From assembly GCF_042242105.1 (NCBI RefSeq), contig NC_092020.1:13457288-13521287 (forward strand): DNA of 64,000 nucleotides. Reading direction: 5' to 3'. Source of the stretch: Pempheris klunzingeri (Eukaryota; Chordata; Actinopteri; Acropomatiformes; Pempheridae). Below are positions 46,859 to 58,353 of the stretch, piece after piece (the stretch's first letter is position 1; each line of letters opens with the position of its first letter). The notes under the pieces were generated by a model, which saw only the letters and a program-made list of their open reading frames with translations, did not search any database and was not told where the DNA came from. Both the position numbers and the translations under genes were made by a program.

Positions 46859-47471
46859 CCATTGTCTACATTCACAAGCACTTACAGACTGTTATATTGT
46901 TTCAGACACGTCACTTTTATTTAGTTCTGTTGGGTGTCAAAGCTGAGTGACAATTCCCTTTGAGGTTAGACCACTTTAACATTGTTATCATCCACACAGT
47001 TTTGATAGTTCACCCTTTTTGTTATGTAATAGCACATGATGGGTATGGCAATTTTAAACACTTAGAATGTGTATGAACGTTTCAATCCTTCTTACTTCAT
47101 AGATATTTTGTATGATAGCTCTATTTTATATGTGTGTCATTGGTCCTTTACTTTATTGGAAACCTTACTTAGAATCAGTAAACGGGCTTTTCAGTGAGAC
47201 CTGGTGTCGGTATTTGATGTAGTATCCACCTGGCTGTTCTTGTATTTAAATCTTCGTATTTTTTTCCCGTGCATATTGTTCATACACCGTCGTGATTTAC
47301 TGAGTGATTGTTATGCAAGTCGTTTCATAATTAACATTAATTTATCTATTTTAAAATCCATCAGTGGCACTCTCATTTTCTTATGTTAAACTTGATACAT
47401 GCAATAATCTTTTCTGCCTGAAAGCAGTTTTGATGGTCAGTAGTGCCCGACGTACGTAAGACTTTCATAAT

Positions 47472-47492
47472 TTCAGCACCTGGGACAGCGAA
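47472..47492 (+). promoter_or_regulatory. RE1/NRSE site after V14, second of two
   Basis: TTCAGCACC, TG, GGACAGCGAA: both half-site cores complete. Confidence 0.85.
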
Positions 47493-47787
47493 TCTTCTAG
47501 CCTGCTTTTTCCTCTTTGTCCCCATTTGTATTCGTTAAATCTTATTTTGTTTTTTTTTATTATTCTTCCAAACAATTTTATTTATTAATTTCCCTTTTCA
47601 CACCTTTTGTTAAATGTGAGTTATGGACACATTATTATAGCTGAAGGTTCATACAAAAGGGAGAAATCAAAACCATGAACTGTTTTGAAGTGAAGGCTAT
47701 TACTGCCGTGTTTCAACTTACATTCCACCTAACAGTAAACCCTCTGGACAGAGAAATTCATTTTGGCTTTCTGCAGTGTTGCATTAC

Positions 47788-47813
47788 AAACTCTTAGGGC
47801 CGCTGTTGACCAT
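47788..47813 (+). promoter_or_regulatory. CSE of the V15 promoter, with CCTCCC block
   Basis: ACTCTTAGGGCCGCTGTTG preceded by AA; GCAGCACCTCCCATG starts at 47840. Confidence 0.9.
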
Positions 47814-48068
47814 ACTGTGCACAGCTGAGACAGGGTGTAGCAGCACCTCCCATGTAACATCCTCATAATGAAAAGCGAAAACGACGGGAAAGAACGGACA
47901 TTTGGTATGTGGGATATCTGACAACAGATAGAACGACATCCGATACTTTTCTGGACATTGTTTGGATAATATAGCTACTAAACGTATGTTTGACACTGGT
48001 ACAGATTTCGGTTTCTGGAAAATATAACCGGACTGTGGAAGCTTACTGAAAAATACTCGGTTAGAACA

Positions 48069-50453
48069 ATGAAAGGACTAGCGCTGCTGTTTTTCTCTTT
48101 CCTCTGCCTTGGATCGGTAATTGGGCAGGTCAGCTACACCATACCGGAGGAGATGGCGAAAGGATCTTTAGTCGGAAATATAGCACATGATTTAGGTATA
48201 GAAACCAAACGTTTGACTTCTGGTAAAGCTCGAATCTATACCAGAGACAGTGGTGAGTACATCGGGCTGAACAGAGAGAGGGGAGTCCTCCTTGTTAAGG
48301 AGAGAATCGACAGAGAGGCGCTCTGCAGACAGACGACGCCGTGTGCTTTACATTTTCAGATCATTTTGGAGAATCCTATGGAATTTTACAGCGTTACTGT
48401 CCAGATCACAGATATCAATGATAATGCACCAACATTTGACGAAGGTGAAATCGAATTCAAAATTAGTGAGTCAGCGATCATCGGAGCTAAATTCATGCTG
48501 GAGAGGGCTGTGGATCTTGATGTAGGAATTAACGATCTTCAAAAGTACGAATTAAAGCCAACAGATAATTTTGCCTTGAAGCTCCACAGTAACGCTGATG
48601 GGAATAAAAATGTTGAGATGGTGCTACAGAAGCCTTTAGACAGAGAGAAACAAGAGCAGATCTCTCTCGTGTTAACTGCTGTAGATGGAGGAGAGCCGCA
48701 GATGTCAGGAACAATGCTGATTGTCATCACAGTTTTAGACGTCAATGATAATGCCCCCGTTTTTACACAGCCCACATACAAGGCTACAGTTACTGAGAAC
48801 TCACCTAAAGGCACAGTTGTTGCCACAGTTTCAGCTGCAGATGCAGATCAAGGCTCAAACGGTAAAATAACTTATTCAATAACAAATACATTAAATGATG
48901 TCAGGAAAGTATTCGAAGTAAATAAGGAAAACGGCGAAGTCACTTTAATTGGAAATGTTGACTTTGAGGAGTCCCGAAATTTTCAAATTCATTTACGTGC
49001 CAGTGACGATGGAGGACTCACAGACTCTTGTAAGTTAATTATTGATGTGCAAGATGTTAATGACAACAAGCCTGAAATTAATATAATGTCGAAGTCAAAC
49101 GTGATATCAGAGGATGCCAAAATGAATACGGTCGTTACAATGATAAACATTGAGGACCAAGATTCAGCAGAAAACGGAAAGGTGCAATGTTTTATTAGCG
49201 AAAATGTGCCTTTCAATTTGAAATCATCAACAAATAATTTCTATAGTTTAGTGACAGACAGTGAATTAGACCGAGAGAGAGCCTCTGAGTATAACATCAG
49301 TGTGACCTGCTCTGATGAGGGAGTGCCCTCCCTCTCCAGCAGCGTCACTCTCACCTTACAGATCTCTGATGTGAATGACAACGAGCCTGTTTTTGAGAGG
49401 AGCTCATATGAGGCCTACATAGTAGAAAACAACACACCAGGCCTCTCTATATTCACAGTGAAAGCCAGAGACGCTGACTGGAAGCAGAACGCGCGTGTTT
49501 CTTACCTCCTGGAGGACTCCTCTGTTAACGGAGTGCCAGTCTCCTCATATGTGTCCGTCAGTGCTGATAGTGGAGTCATCCATGCAGTGCGCTCTTTTGA
49601 CTACGAGCAGATCAAAGACTTCCAGTTCCGCGTCAAGGCGCAGGATGGAGGCTCCCCTCCACTCAGTAGTAATGTGACCGTGAAAGTACTGATCCAGGAC
49701 CAGAACGACAACCCCCCTCAGGTTCTGTACCCAGTCCAGAGTGGAGGCTCTCTGGTGGATGAGATGGTGCCTCGTTCAGCAGATGTGGGCTACCTGGTGA
49801 CTAAAGTGGTGGCTGTGGATGTGGACTCTGGACAGAATGCCTGGCTCTCCTATAAAGTGCAGAAAGCCACAGACAGGGCGCTGTTTGAAGTGGGCTCACA
49901 GAACGGAGAAATCAGAACTATCCGCCAAGTGACTGATAAAGATGCTGTGAGACAAAGACTGACTGTGATAGTGGAGGACAACGGGCAGCCCTCTCGTTCA
50001 GCTACAGTCATTGTTAACGTGGCGGTGGCGGACAGCTTCCCTGAAGTGCTGTCGGAGTTCACTGACTTTACTCACGACAAGGAGTACAACGACAACCTGA
50101 CTTTTTACTTAGTGTTGGCTCTGGCTGTAGTTTCCTTCCTCTTCATCACGTGTGTGGTGGTTATTATCTCAGTGAAAATCTACAGATGGAGACAGTCTCG
50201 CATCCTGTATCACTCCAACCTGCCTGTGATTCCATATTATCCGCCACGTTACTCAGACACTTTGGGGACAGGGACTCTCCAACACGTGTACAACTACGAG
50301 GTGTGCAGGACGACTGACTCCAGAAAGAGTGACTGTAAGTTCGGCAGAGCTGGTAGTCAGAACGTGCTGATAATGGAGCCCAGTTCAACAGGGACGATGC
50401 AGCGGATACAGAGTGAGAAGAACATCCTGGATGAACCAGACTCTCCTCTAGAG
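48069..50453 (+). CDS. pcdhg: V15: gamma-type protocadherin variable exon with own 5' end and V14/V16-like EC1
   Basis: 795 codons from MKGLALLFFSFLCL, a signal peptide unlike the MxRQVLLF of its neighbours, and QVSYTIPEE for QVSYSIPEE. From about 48180 the DNA becomes almost identical to V14 and V16 through EC1. EC2 is FDEGEIEFKISESAIIGAK. EC3 has TLNDVRKVFEVNKENGEV, and EC3 end to EC4 is V8/V12-like (SNVISEDAKMNTVV, ENVPFNLKSSTNNF). EC6 has PVQSGG. Donor GAG|GTTTGA, then type-B interval DNA. The exon is a mosaic of at least three sources. Confidence 0.96.
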
Positions 50454-50929
50454 GTTTGACTGCTTTAGTGTTATTTTTACACATTGTTACAAGTGACATT
50501 TCTGAAATATAAAGCACGTTTTTTTAGTAGAAATAATAGGGCAATGACGGGCTTCATGATCATATTCACGTTGTCTTAAATTATCTAACCTTATTATGTA
50601 GTATTAACATCAATGTTGGATTCCTGTGATTTAAGTTGCTCCAAAGGCAGATAAACAACAATACATTTTTTTCTGTTTTGGCTTTACATAATCTAGGAAA
50701 GCTCTGCCGTTTGTTTCAGTGCTCGATGTCCATGTACATCAACCCCTTTTTCTTACCTTTTGCTACTATACATTGACGTGTTTTCAGTAGAATATATAAT
50801 GTCTATGCAGCGAGCATTAATATCCTTTGTGGTCATCAGTCCCAGAAAGGTGTGATTATTTTGGCACATGAATCCTTGTATTGTGACAGAACCTGAGCGG
50901 TGATATCTGTCCCTAATCAGTTTGATCAC

Positions 50930-50950
50930 TTCAGAACATTGGACAGCGAC
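50930..50950 (+). promoter_or_regulatory. RE1/NRSE-like site after V15
   Basis: TTCAGAACA, TT, GGACAGCGAC, as after V13. 477 bases after the donor. Confidence 0.68.
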
Positions 50951-51324
50951 AGTAACTTTAACTGCCTCTTTCACGTCCTCTCTTTATCCCCACTTTATGT
51001 AGTCAGGTTTGTCTGTACATTTTTCACATTTCTGGCTGAATCGTTTCAAGCTTTTAGTCGGTATGTTGTTTTTGATGCGTTTACTCAAATTGTTTCATAA
51101 TTTTACATACGACAGTATATAAATACAGCATTCCATAGTTAACCTGACTTAAAAAGTGACTGCAAACACATCAAACAGTAGCTTTGACGATATTCCGAAT
51201 AGGTTTTTAAATATATTCTCATTACCACAGTATTTATAATCACTTGATTCAACTACAGATTTTTTTTAACTAATCCCCCTGAACAGTGATTGTTTTATGT
51301 TGTATTTCTGCAGTTTTATCATGT

Positions 51325-51350
51325 GAACTCTTAGGGCCGCTGTTGACCAG
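51325..51350 (+). promoter_or_regulatory. CSE of the V16 promoter, with CCTCCC block
   Basis: ACTCTTAGGGCCGCTGTTG; CCTCCC block in 51379-51400. Confidence 0.9.
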
Positions 51351-51602
51351 TGTGTCGATGGCTGACAGTAGTGTTATAGCAGCACCTCCCATCTAACATC
51401 CCCATGATAAAGAAAGAGCACGACGGGAAAGAACAGACACTCGACTCATGTCGAATATTTGAAAAGAGGACATCGACTTTTAAGACGTTTTCTGTCTTGT
51501 GTGGATTAAGCTGGTGCTAAATTAACGTTTGATACTGGGATCTATATCGGTTTTATCGGATTTGTATACACTGAATCACACGGAAACTATTCGGACAGAA
51601 CA

Positions 51603-53987
51603 ATGGATCGGCAAGTACTGCTGTTTATCTGTCTCCTCTCCGTCGACGCAGGGCTCGGGCAGGTCAGCTACAGTATTCCAGAGGAGATGGCCAAAGGATC
51701 CTTAGTGGGCAATATAGCACATGATTTAGGTATAGAAACCAAACGTTTGGCGTCTGGTAAAGCTCGAATCTATACCAGAGACAGTGGTGAGTACATCGGG
51801 CTGAACAGAGAGAGGGGAGTCCTCCTTGTTAAGGAGAGAATCGACAGAGAGGCGCTCTGCAGACAGACGACGCCGTGTGCTTTACATTTTCAGATCATTT
51901 TGGAGAATCCTATGGAATTTTACAGCGTTACTGTCCAGATCACAGATATCAATGATAATGCACCAACATTTGAAAAAAGTGAGATGAAATTCAAAATAAG
52001 TGAGTCAGCGGCAATCGGAGCAAAATTTGTGCTAGAAAGGGCTGTGGATCTTGATGTAGGAATTAACGACCTGAAAAGCTACGAATTAAAGCCAACAGAT
52101 AATTTTGCCTTGAAGCTCCACAGTAACGCAGATGGGAATAAAAATGTTGAGATGGTGCTACAGAAGCCTTTAGACAGAGAGAAACAAGAGCAGATCTCTC
52201 TCGTGTTAACTGCTGTAGATGGAGGAGAGCCGCAGATGTCAGGAACAATGCTGATTGTCATCACAGTTTTAGACGCTAATGATAATGCCCCCGTTTTTAC
52301 ACAGCCCACATACAAGGCTACAGTTACTGAGAACTCACCTAAAGGCACAGTTGTTGCCACAGTTTCAGCTGCAGATGCAGATCAAGGCTCAAACGGTAAA
52401 ATAACTTATTCAATCACAAACACGCTTGATGATGTCAGAAAAGTATTCGAAGTAAATAAGCAAAATGGTGAAGTAACTTTAATTGGAAATATTGACTTTG
52501 AGGAGTCTCGAAACTATCAAATAAATTTACTTGCTAGTGATGAGGGTGGACTAACAGATTCGTGCAAATTAATTGTTGACGTACAAGACATGAATGACAA
52601 CAAGCCTGAAATCGACATAATGTCAAAATCAAACGTGATATCAGAGGATGCCAAAATGAATACGGTCGTTACAATGATAAACATCGATGACCAAGATTCA
52701 GCAGAAAACGGAAAGGTGCAATGTTTTATCAACGAAAATATACCATTCACTTTAAAATCATCAACAAATGATTTCTACAGTTTAGTGACAGACAGTGATT
52801 TAGACCGAGAGAGAGCCTCTGAGTATAACATCAGTGTGACCTGCTCTGATGAGGGAGTGCCCTCCCTCTCCAGCAGCGTCACTCTCACCTTACAGATCTC
52901 TGATGTGAATGACAACGAGCCTGTTTTTGAGAGGAGCTCATATGAGGCCTACATAGTAGAAAACAACACACCAGGCCTCTCTATATTCACAGTGAAAGCC
53001 AGAGACGCTGACTGGAAGCAGAACGCGCGTGTTTCTTACCTCCTGGAGGACTCATCTGTTAACGGAGTGCCAGTCTCCTCATATGTGTCCGTCAGTGCTG
53101 ATAGTGGAGTCATCCATGCAGTGCGCTCTTTTGACTACGAGCAGATCAAAGACTTCCAGTTCCGCGTCAAGGCGCAGGATGGAGGCTCCCCTCCACTCAG
53201 TAGTAATGTGACCGTGAAAATACTGATCCAGGACCAGAACGACAACCCCCCTCAGGTTCTGTACCCAGTCCAGACTGGGGGCTCTCTGGTGGATGAGATG
53301 GTGCCTCGTTCAGCAGATGTGGGCTACCTGGTGACTAAAGTGGTGGCTGTGGATGTGGACTCTGGACAGAATGCCTGGCTCTCCTATAAAGTGCAGAAAG
53401 CCACAGACAGGGCGCTGTTTGAAGTGGGCTCACAGAACGGAGAAATCAGAACTATCCGCCAAGTGACTGATAAAGATGCTGTGAGACAAAGACTGACTGT
53501 GATAGTGGAGGACAACGGGCAGCCCTCTCGTTCAGCTACAGTCATTGTTAACGTGGCGGTGGCGGACAGCTTCCCTGAAGTGCTGTCGGAGTTCACTGAC
53601 TTTACTCACGACAAGGAGTACAACGACAACCTGACTTTTTACTTAGTGTTGGCTCTGGCTGTAGTTTCCTTCCTCTTCATCACGTGTGTGGTGGTTATTA
53701 TCTCAGTGAAAATCTACAGATGGAGACAGTCTCGCATCCTGTATCACTCCAACCTGCCTGTGATTCCATATTATCCACCACGTTACTCAGACACTTTGGG
53801 GACAGGGACTCTCCAACACGTGTACAACTACGAGGTGTGCAGGACGACTGACTCCAGAAAGAGTGACTGTAAGTTCGGCAGAGCTGGTAGTCAGAACGTG
53901 CTGATAATGGAGCCCAGTTCAACAGGGACGATGCAGCGGATACAGAGTGAGAAGAACATCCTGGATGAACCAGACTCTCCTCTAGAG
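51603..53987 (+). CDS. pcdhg: V16: gamma-type protocadherin variable exon, duplicate of V14
   Basis: 795 codons; signal peptide and EC1 match V14 except RLASGKAR for RLTSGKAR. EC2 differs (FEKSEMKFKISESAAIGAKFVLERAVDLDVGINDLKSYELKP). EC3 has TLDDVRKVFEVNKQNGEV. EC4 begins like V8 (SNVISEDAKMNTVV) with ENIPFTLKSSTNDF. EC6 carries the silent GGGGGC variant otherwise seen only in V18. Donor GAG|GTTAGA; read-through stays open for about 84 codons to 54239 and contains hydrophobic runs, but has no recognised function. Confidence 0.96.
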
Positions 53988-54057
53988 GTTAGAATTTCCC
54001 CCTTTCCCTGTGTAAAAGCAACATGTTTAAATGTGTCTGTTCCGCTAACAAAAGAAT

Positions 54058-54078
54058 TTCAGCACCTCGGACAGAGGC
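54058..54078 (+). promoter_or_regulatory. RE1/NRSE site after V16
   Basis: TTCAGCACC, TC, GGACAGAGGC: perfect left half, GGACAG kept, GCG changed. 71 bases after the donor. Confidence 0.75.
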
Positions 54079-54362
54079 AGTACTATGAAACCCTCTTCGA
54101 CGTTCTTTCTCTCCTGTTTCATGTCATACAGCTGCAGTTTGCTCTTCTTTGTGTGGATCATTCTGACTACGTGTTTTATTTAAGCTCAGTATCTTTTAAT
54201 TATCTATTTTTGTTATGCATGCCATTTATTATGATCTAATATTTGGAAATAGGCGCCCCCTTTCTATGAATTTGAAAGATTGTTCTCCATCATACGACTA
54301 ATGCGTATCCCCAAACGATTTCAAATGATGTTGGGTTTACTTCACTTGTAATTTCGCTTCTC

Positions 54363-54388
54363 CAACTCCATGGGCCGCTGTTGGTCAA
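54363..54388 (+). promoter_or_regulatory. CSE of the V17 promoter, with CCTCCC block
   Basis: Core ACTCCATGGGCCGCTGTTG; GGAGCCTCCCATGTC from 54419. Confidence 0.86.
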
Positions 54389-54639
54389 CATGTTGCAGAT
54401 GTAGACAGGATTTGAAACGGAGCCTCCCATGTCATGTCGTTATTTCAGAGAATGAAAAAGGGAGAAAGCGCTGCTCAGGGAGAGATTCCGCCTTAGATGG
54501 ACACATTGAGCTGATAGACTCTCCTTCAAACCTTGTGGATTATATCGATTCTTCATTATTGTTTTTCGCATGGATACCTTTTTCTTGTGAAACCGATTTC
54601 AGCACCTTTTGTGTTGCACCGTAAACTGCGGATAGAACA

Positions 54640-57015
54640 ATGAGTCGGCAACTGTTGTTCATCTCCATCTTCTCGCTCGGTTCAGTTCTCGGCCATGTCA
54701 GCTACTCTATTCCGGAGGAAATGGCAAAGGGCTCTGTCGTGGGGAACATAGCACGGGACTTAGGTCTAGATGTGAAAAGACTTAAGTCAGGTAAAGCCCG
54801 CATATTTACGGGCGACAGCGCCGAATACATCGAGCTGAGTAGAGAAAGAGGACTCCTCCTCGTGAAAGAGAGAATCGACAGAGAGTCGCTCTGCAGACAG
54901 ACGACGCCTTGTGCTTTACATTTGCAGATTATTCTAGAAAACCCAATGGAGCTCTTTCGAATAACAGTAGAGATCACCGACATCAACGACAACAGTCCTA
55001 GTTTTAAGAATAACGAGAAACGTTTTGAAATCAGCGAATCCGCAGTTACAGGGTCTAAATTTGTATTAGAAAGAGCAGTTGATGCAGACATTGGCCTGAA
55101 TGGTTTGAAAAATTACAGCTTGAAACCTGCAGATAATTTCGTACTGAAATTACAGAATCATGCAGATGGTAACAAAAAGGTCGAAATGGTGTTAAACAAG
55201 CCTTTGGATCGAGAGAAAGAGGAGCAGATATCGTTGCTGTTAACAGCTGTGGATGGAGGGGAACCTCAGATGTCTGGTACAGTGAAGATTTATGTCACCG
55301 TGCTCGATGCTAATGACAATGCTCCTGTTTTTGTGCAGTCGGTCTACAAGGCAGCCATAGCGGAAAATTCCCAGAAAGGTACAACATTGACAACAGTGAG
55401 TGCTTCTGATGCAGATAAAGGAACAAACGGGGAGGTTTCTTATTCAGTGTCGACCACTATGGACAGTGTGTCAGACATATTTACAATAAATGAAAACGGT
55501 GAAGTAATACTAGTCGGTGAAGTTGACTTTGAAAAAGCCAAGTATTACGAAATTGATATTGAAGCTAAAGACAGTGGTGGTCTTTCTGATTCCAGTAAGA
55601 TTATCGTTGACGTTATTGACACTAATGATAATAAGCCTGTAATCAGTATTCTTTCAAAGTCTGATTCAATCCCAGAAGACTCTCCCCAAAATACAGTTGT
55701 AGTCATGTGTAGTGTCCTTGACCCAGATTCAGGTAACAATGGGCAAGTGAACTGTAGAATAAATGGCAACATACCATTTGCCATTACGTCTTCAAATGAT
55801 TTCTATAGTTTAGTAACAGACAGTGATTTAGACCGAGAGAGAGCCTCTGAGTATAACATCAGTGTGACCTGCTCTGATGAGGGAGTGCCCTCCCTCTCCA
55901 GCAGCGTCACTCTCACCTTACAGATCTCTGATGTGAATGACAACGAGCCTGTTTTTGAGAGGAGCTCATATGAGGCCTACATAGTAGAAAACAACACACC
56001 AGGCCTCTCTATATTCAAAGTGAAAGCCAGAGACGCTGACTGGAAGCAGAATGCGCGTGTTTCTTACCTCCTGGAGGACTCCTCTGTTAACGGAGTGCCA
56101 GTCTCCTCATATGTGTCCGTCAGTGCTGATAGTGGAGTCATCCATGCAGTGCGCTCTTTTGACTACGAGCAGATCAAAGACTTCCAGTTCCGCGTCAAGG
56201 CGCAGGATGGAGGCTCCCCTCCACTCAGTAGTAATGTGACAGTGAAAGTACTGATCCAGGACCAGAACGACAACCCCCCTCAGGTTCTGTACCCAGTCCA
56301 GACTGGAGGCTCTCTGGTGGATGAGATGGTGCCTCGTTCAGCAGATGTGGGCTACCTGGTGACTAAAGTGGTGGCTGTGGATGTGGACTCTGGACAGAAT
56401 GCCTGGCTCTCCTATAAAGTGCAGAAAGCCACAGACAGGGCGCTGTTTGAAGTGGGCTCACAGAACGGAGAAATCAGAACTATCCGCCAAGTGACTGATA
56501 AAGATGCTGTGAGACAAAGACTGACTGTGATAGTGGAGGACAACGGGCAGCCCTCTCGTTCAGCTACAGTCATTGTTAACGTGGCGGTGGCGGACAGCTT
56601 CCCTGAAGTGCTGTCGGAGTTCACTGACTTTACTCACGACAAGGAGTACAACGACAACCTGACTTTTTACTTAGTGTTGGCTCTGGCTGTAGTTTCCTTC
56701 CTCTTCATCACGTGTGTGGTGGTTATTATCTCAGTGAAAATCTACAGATGGAGACAGTCTCGCATCCTGTATCACTCCAACCTGCCTGTGATTCCATATT
56801 ATCCACCACGTTACTCAGACACTTTGGGGACAGGGACTCTCCAACACGTGTACAACTACGAGGTGTGCAGGACGACTGACTCCAGAAAGAGTGACAGTAA
56901 GTTCGGCAGAGCTGGTAGTCAGAACGTGCTGATAATGGAGCCCAGTTCAACAGGGACGATGCAGCGGATACAGAGTGAGAAGAGCATCCTGGATGAACCA
57001 GACTCTCCTCTAGAG
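54640..57015 (+). CDS. pcdhg: V17: gamma-type protocadherin variable exon (QVSYS family, diverged)
   Basis: 792 codons from MSRQLLFISIFSL. The mature N-terminus is HVSYSIPEE, with H for Q. EC1 loop CRQTTPC. EC1-EC3 are clearly its own (NPMELFRITVEITDINDNSPSF; FVQSVYKAAIAENSQKGTT), closest in EC1-EC2 to V19. EC4 is three residues shorter than in V8. The shared block starts at about 55827. Two unique changes lie in otherwise constant parts: IFKVKARDAD for IFTVKARDAD in EC5, and SRKSDSKFGRAG for SRKSDCKFGRAG in the tail, which removes a cysteine. Donor GAG|GTTAGT. Confidence 0.96.
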
Positions 57016-58327
57016 GTTAGTCTCATGGAATGACGCAAAGTGCTTCATTACACATTTATTGACAGCACTTTTTTGTATCTATTTATTATATTGCTCACTA
57101 AACTTGGGGCTCGTGGAACTCTCAGAATCACAATATAATGCAGTTGTTTTCCTCTTAAACCAGTATTTCCATACTTACAACTTACCGTCCTCAATACTTT
57201 TTTATAATAATGCCTTTAATATCCATTACTTCACATTTGAATTCATAAAACTTAGACATAGTTCTCTGCAAAATTCAGCAACATTTAAGTTTTTTTTAAC
57301 CTTAGCCATACAACACCAATCATTCTGTCTGGTAATCAATCATTTAGTAGGAATTTTAGAGCAAGAATTTCAAATTAAACATTATACAAAGACAAACTCA
57401 ACAGTGAGGCAAAAATCTCCCTTGGCAGAACACACAGTCTGTTTCAGTGAGTATTTGAGTAGTCGGTTACAGAGGTGACAGTGCATACAGATGATCTGTC
57501 ATGCTCACATACATCATTCACAAAGTCCATTCATTTATTATATATTTTCCCTACAGGCTTGCTGCCATACCCCTTTAATTATGTAATTCTATATTTGTCA
57601 TCTATAATTTTCTTTACTGAAGGCGATTCTTTCTTCAAGGCTGCAGTTAACACTCAGTTTTCAACTGGTAACACTTTAGGAGTCGGTGTAGGATTTGAAT
57701 ACTGATGTTTCAAGCTGCTTAGCTTTTATAGATATGCAATGGCATGCAGCCAATGAAGATGAGCGGAAAGTACTGTCTTAAGTCACTTAGTTGATTGACA
57801 CATGAGACACTTCCAACTATTTGTTTCAAGAATATGGGGCCACTAAAAGCAATACAGCATCTACTGGTGTCCTTATCCTCCACTTTAAGCATCATATGAG
57901 ATTTGGATAAAGTCGATTATGTCAAAAATGTTTCATGCAGTCCAAGTTCCAGATTGTAATGGCACCGATGATTTCTAGACTATAAGTCGAGTCAAACTCA
58001 AAAATGTAAAACAAATGTCATTTGTCTTTTAGGGCACAAGATTTGTCTTTGAAGGACTTTTGATTCTGGCCATGTGTTAAAGTCACAGACTCAGTACATT
58101 GATGTATGAGCTGTTTCCGACGTTTACTTCAAGCTTTTAATATAATGTTTGATTACGACATACATCACACGTGTTTATTGATTTGAAAAATCTCTTTCCT
58201 ATTGTATAAGTAACATACATTTTTGCAGAAAGGCCATCCTACTTTAGTCCTCTTTACAGCTGAAGCTTTCTCACATTTTTTGTAATTAAAACCACAGGTT
58301 CTGCCTATTGGTTAATATTATGGTGCA

Positions 58328-58353
58328 TTCAGCACCTTTGTCATGGACAGCAC
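58328..58353 (+). promoter_or_regulatory. Split RE1-like site in the V17-V18 gap
   Basis: Left half TTCAGCACC and right half GGACAGCAC separated by 8 bases instead of 2. It lies 1.3 kb after the V17 donor. Confidence 0.5.

Larger units (their letters stand above)
46763..48068. other. V14-V15 interval: two RE1 sites, V15 promoter and 5'UTR
   Basis: 1.3 kb, T-rich. RE1s at 46838-46858 and 47472-47492; V15 CSE at 47788-47813; CCTCCC block in 47840-47861. A half-site-like CTCTGGACAGAG near 47742 lacks a left half. Confidence 0.8.
50454..51602 (+). repeat. Type-B interval copy 2 (V15-V16): RE1, CSE, 5'UTR
   Basis: 1149 bases, near-identical to 43137-44377 but about 92 bases shorter (junction near 50600). 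Confidence 0.92.
53988..54639. other. V16-V17 interval: RE1, V17 promoter and 5'UTR
   Basis: RE1 at 54058-54078, V17 CSE at 54363-54388, CCTCCC block near 54419-54438. An isolated RE1 left half (TTCAGCACC, 54598-54606) lies in the V17 5'UTR. Confidence 0.8.

Noticed and set aside
54598-54606. TTCAGCACC in the V17 5'UTR as a REST site
   Set aside because: No right half follows within a known spacing; left half-sites occur by chance.
57059-57478. 139-codon frame in the V17-V18 gap
   Set aside because: It lacks an ATG start, is rich in F, L, S and N as expected from AT-rich DNA, and matches no family I know.
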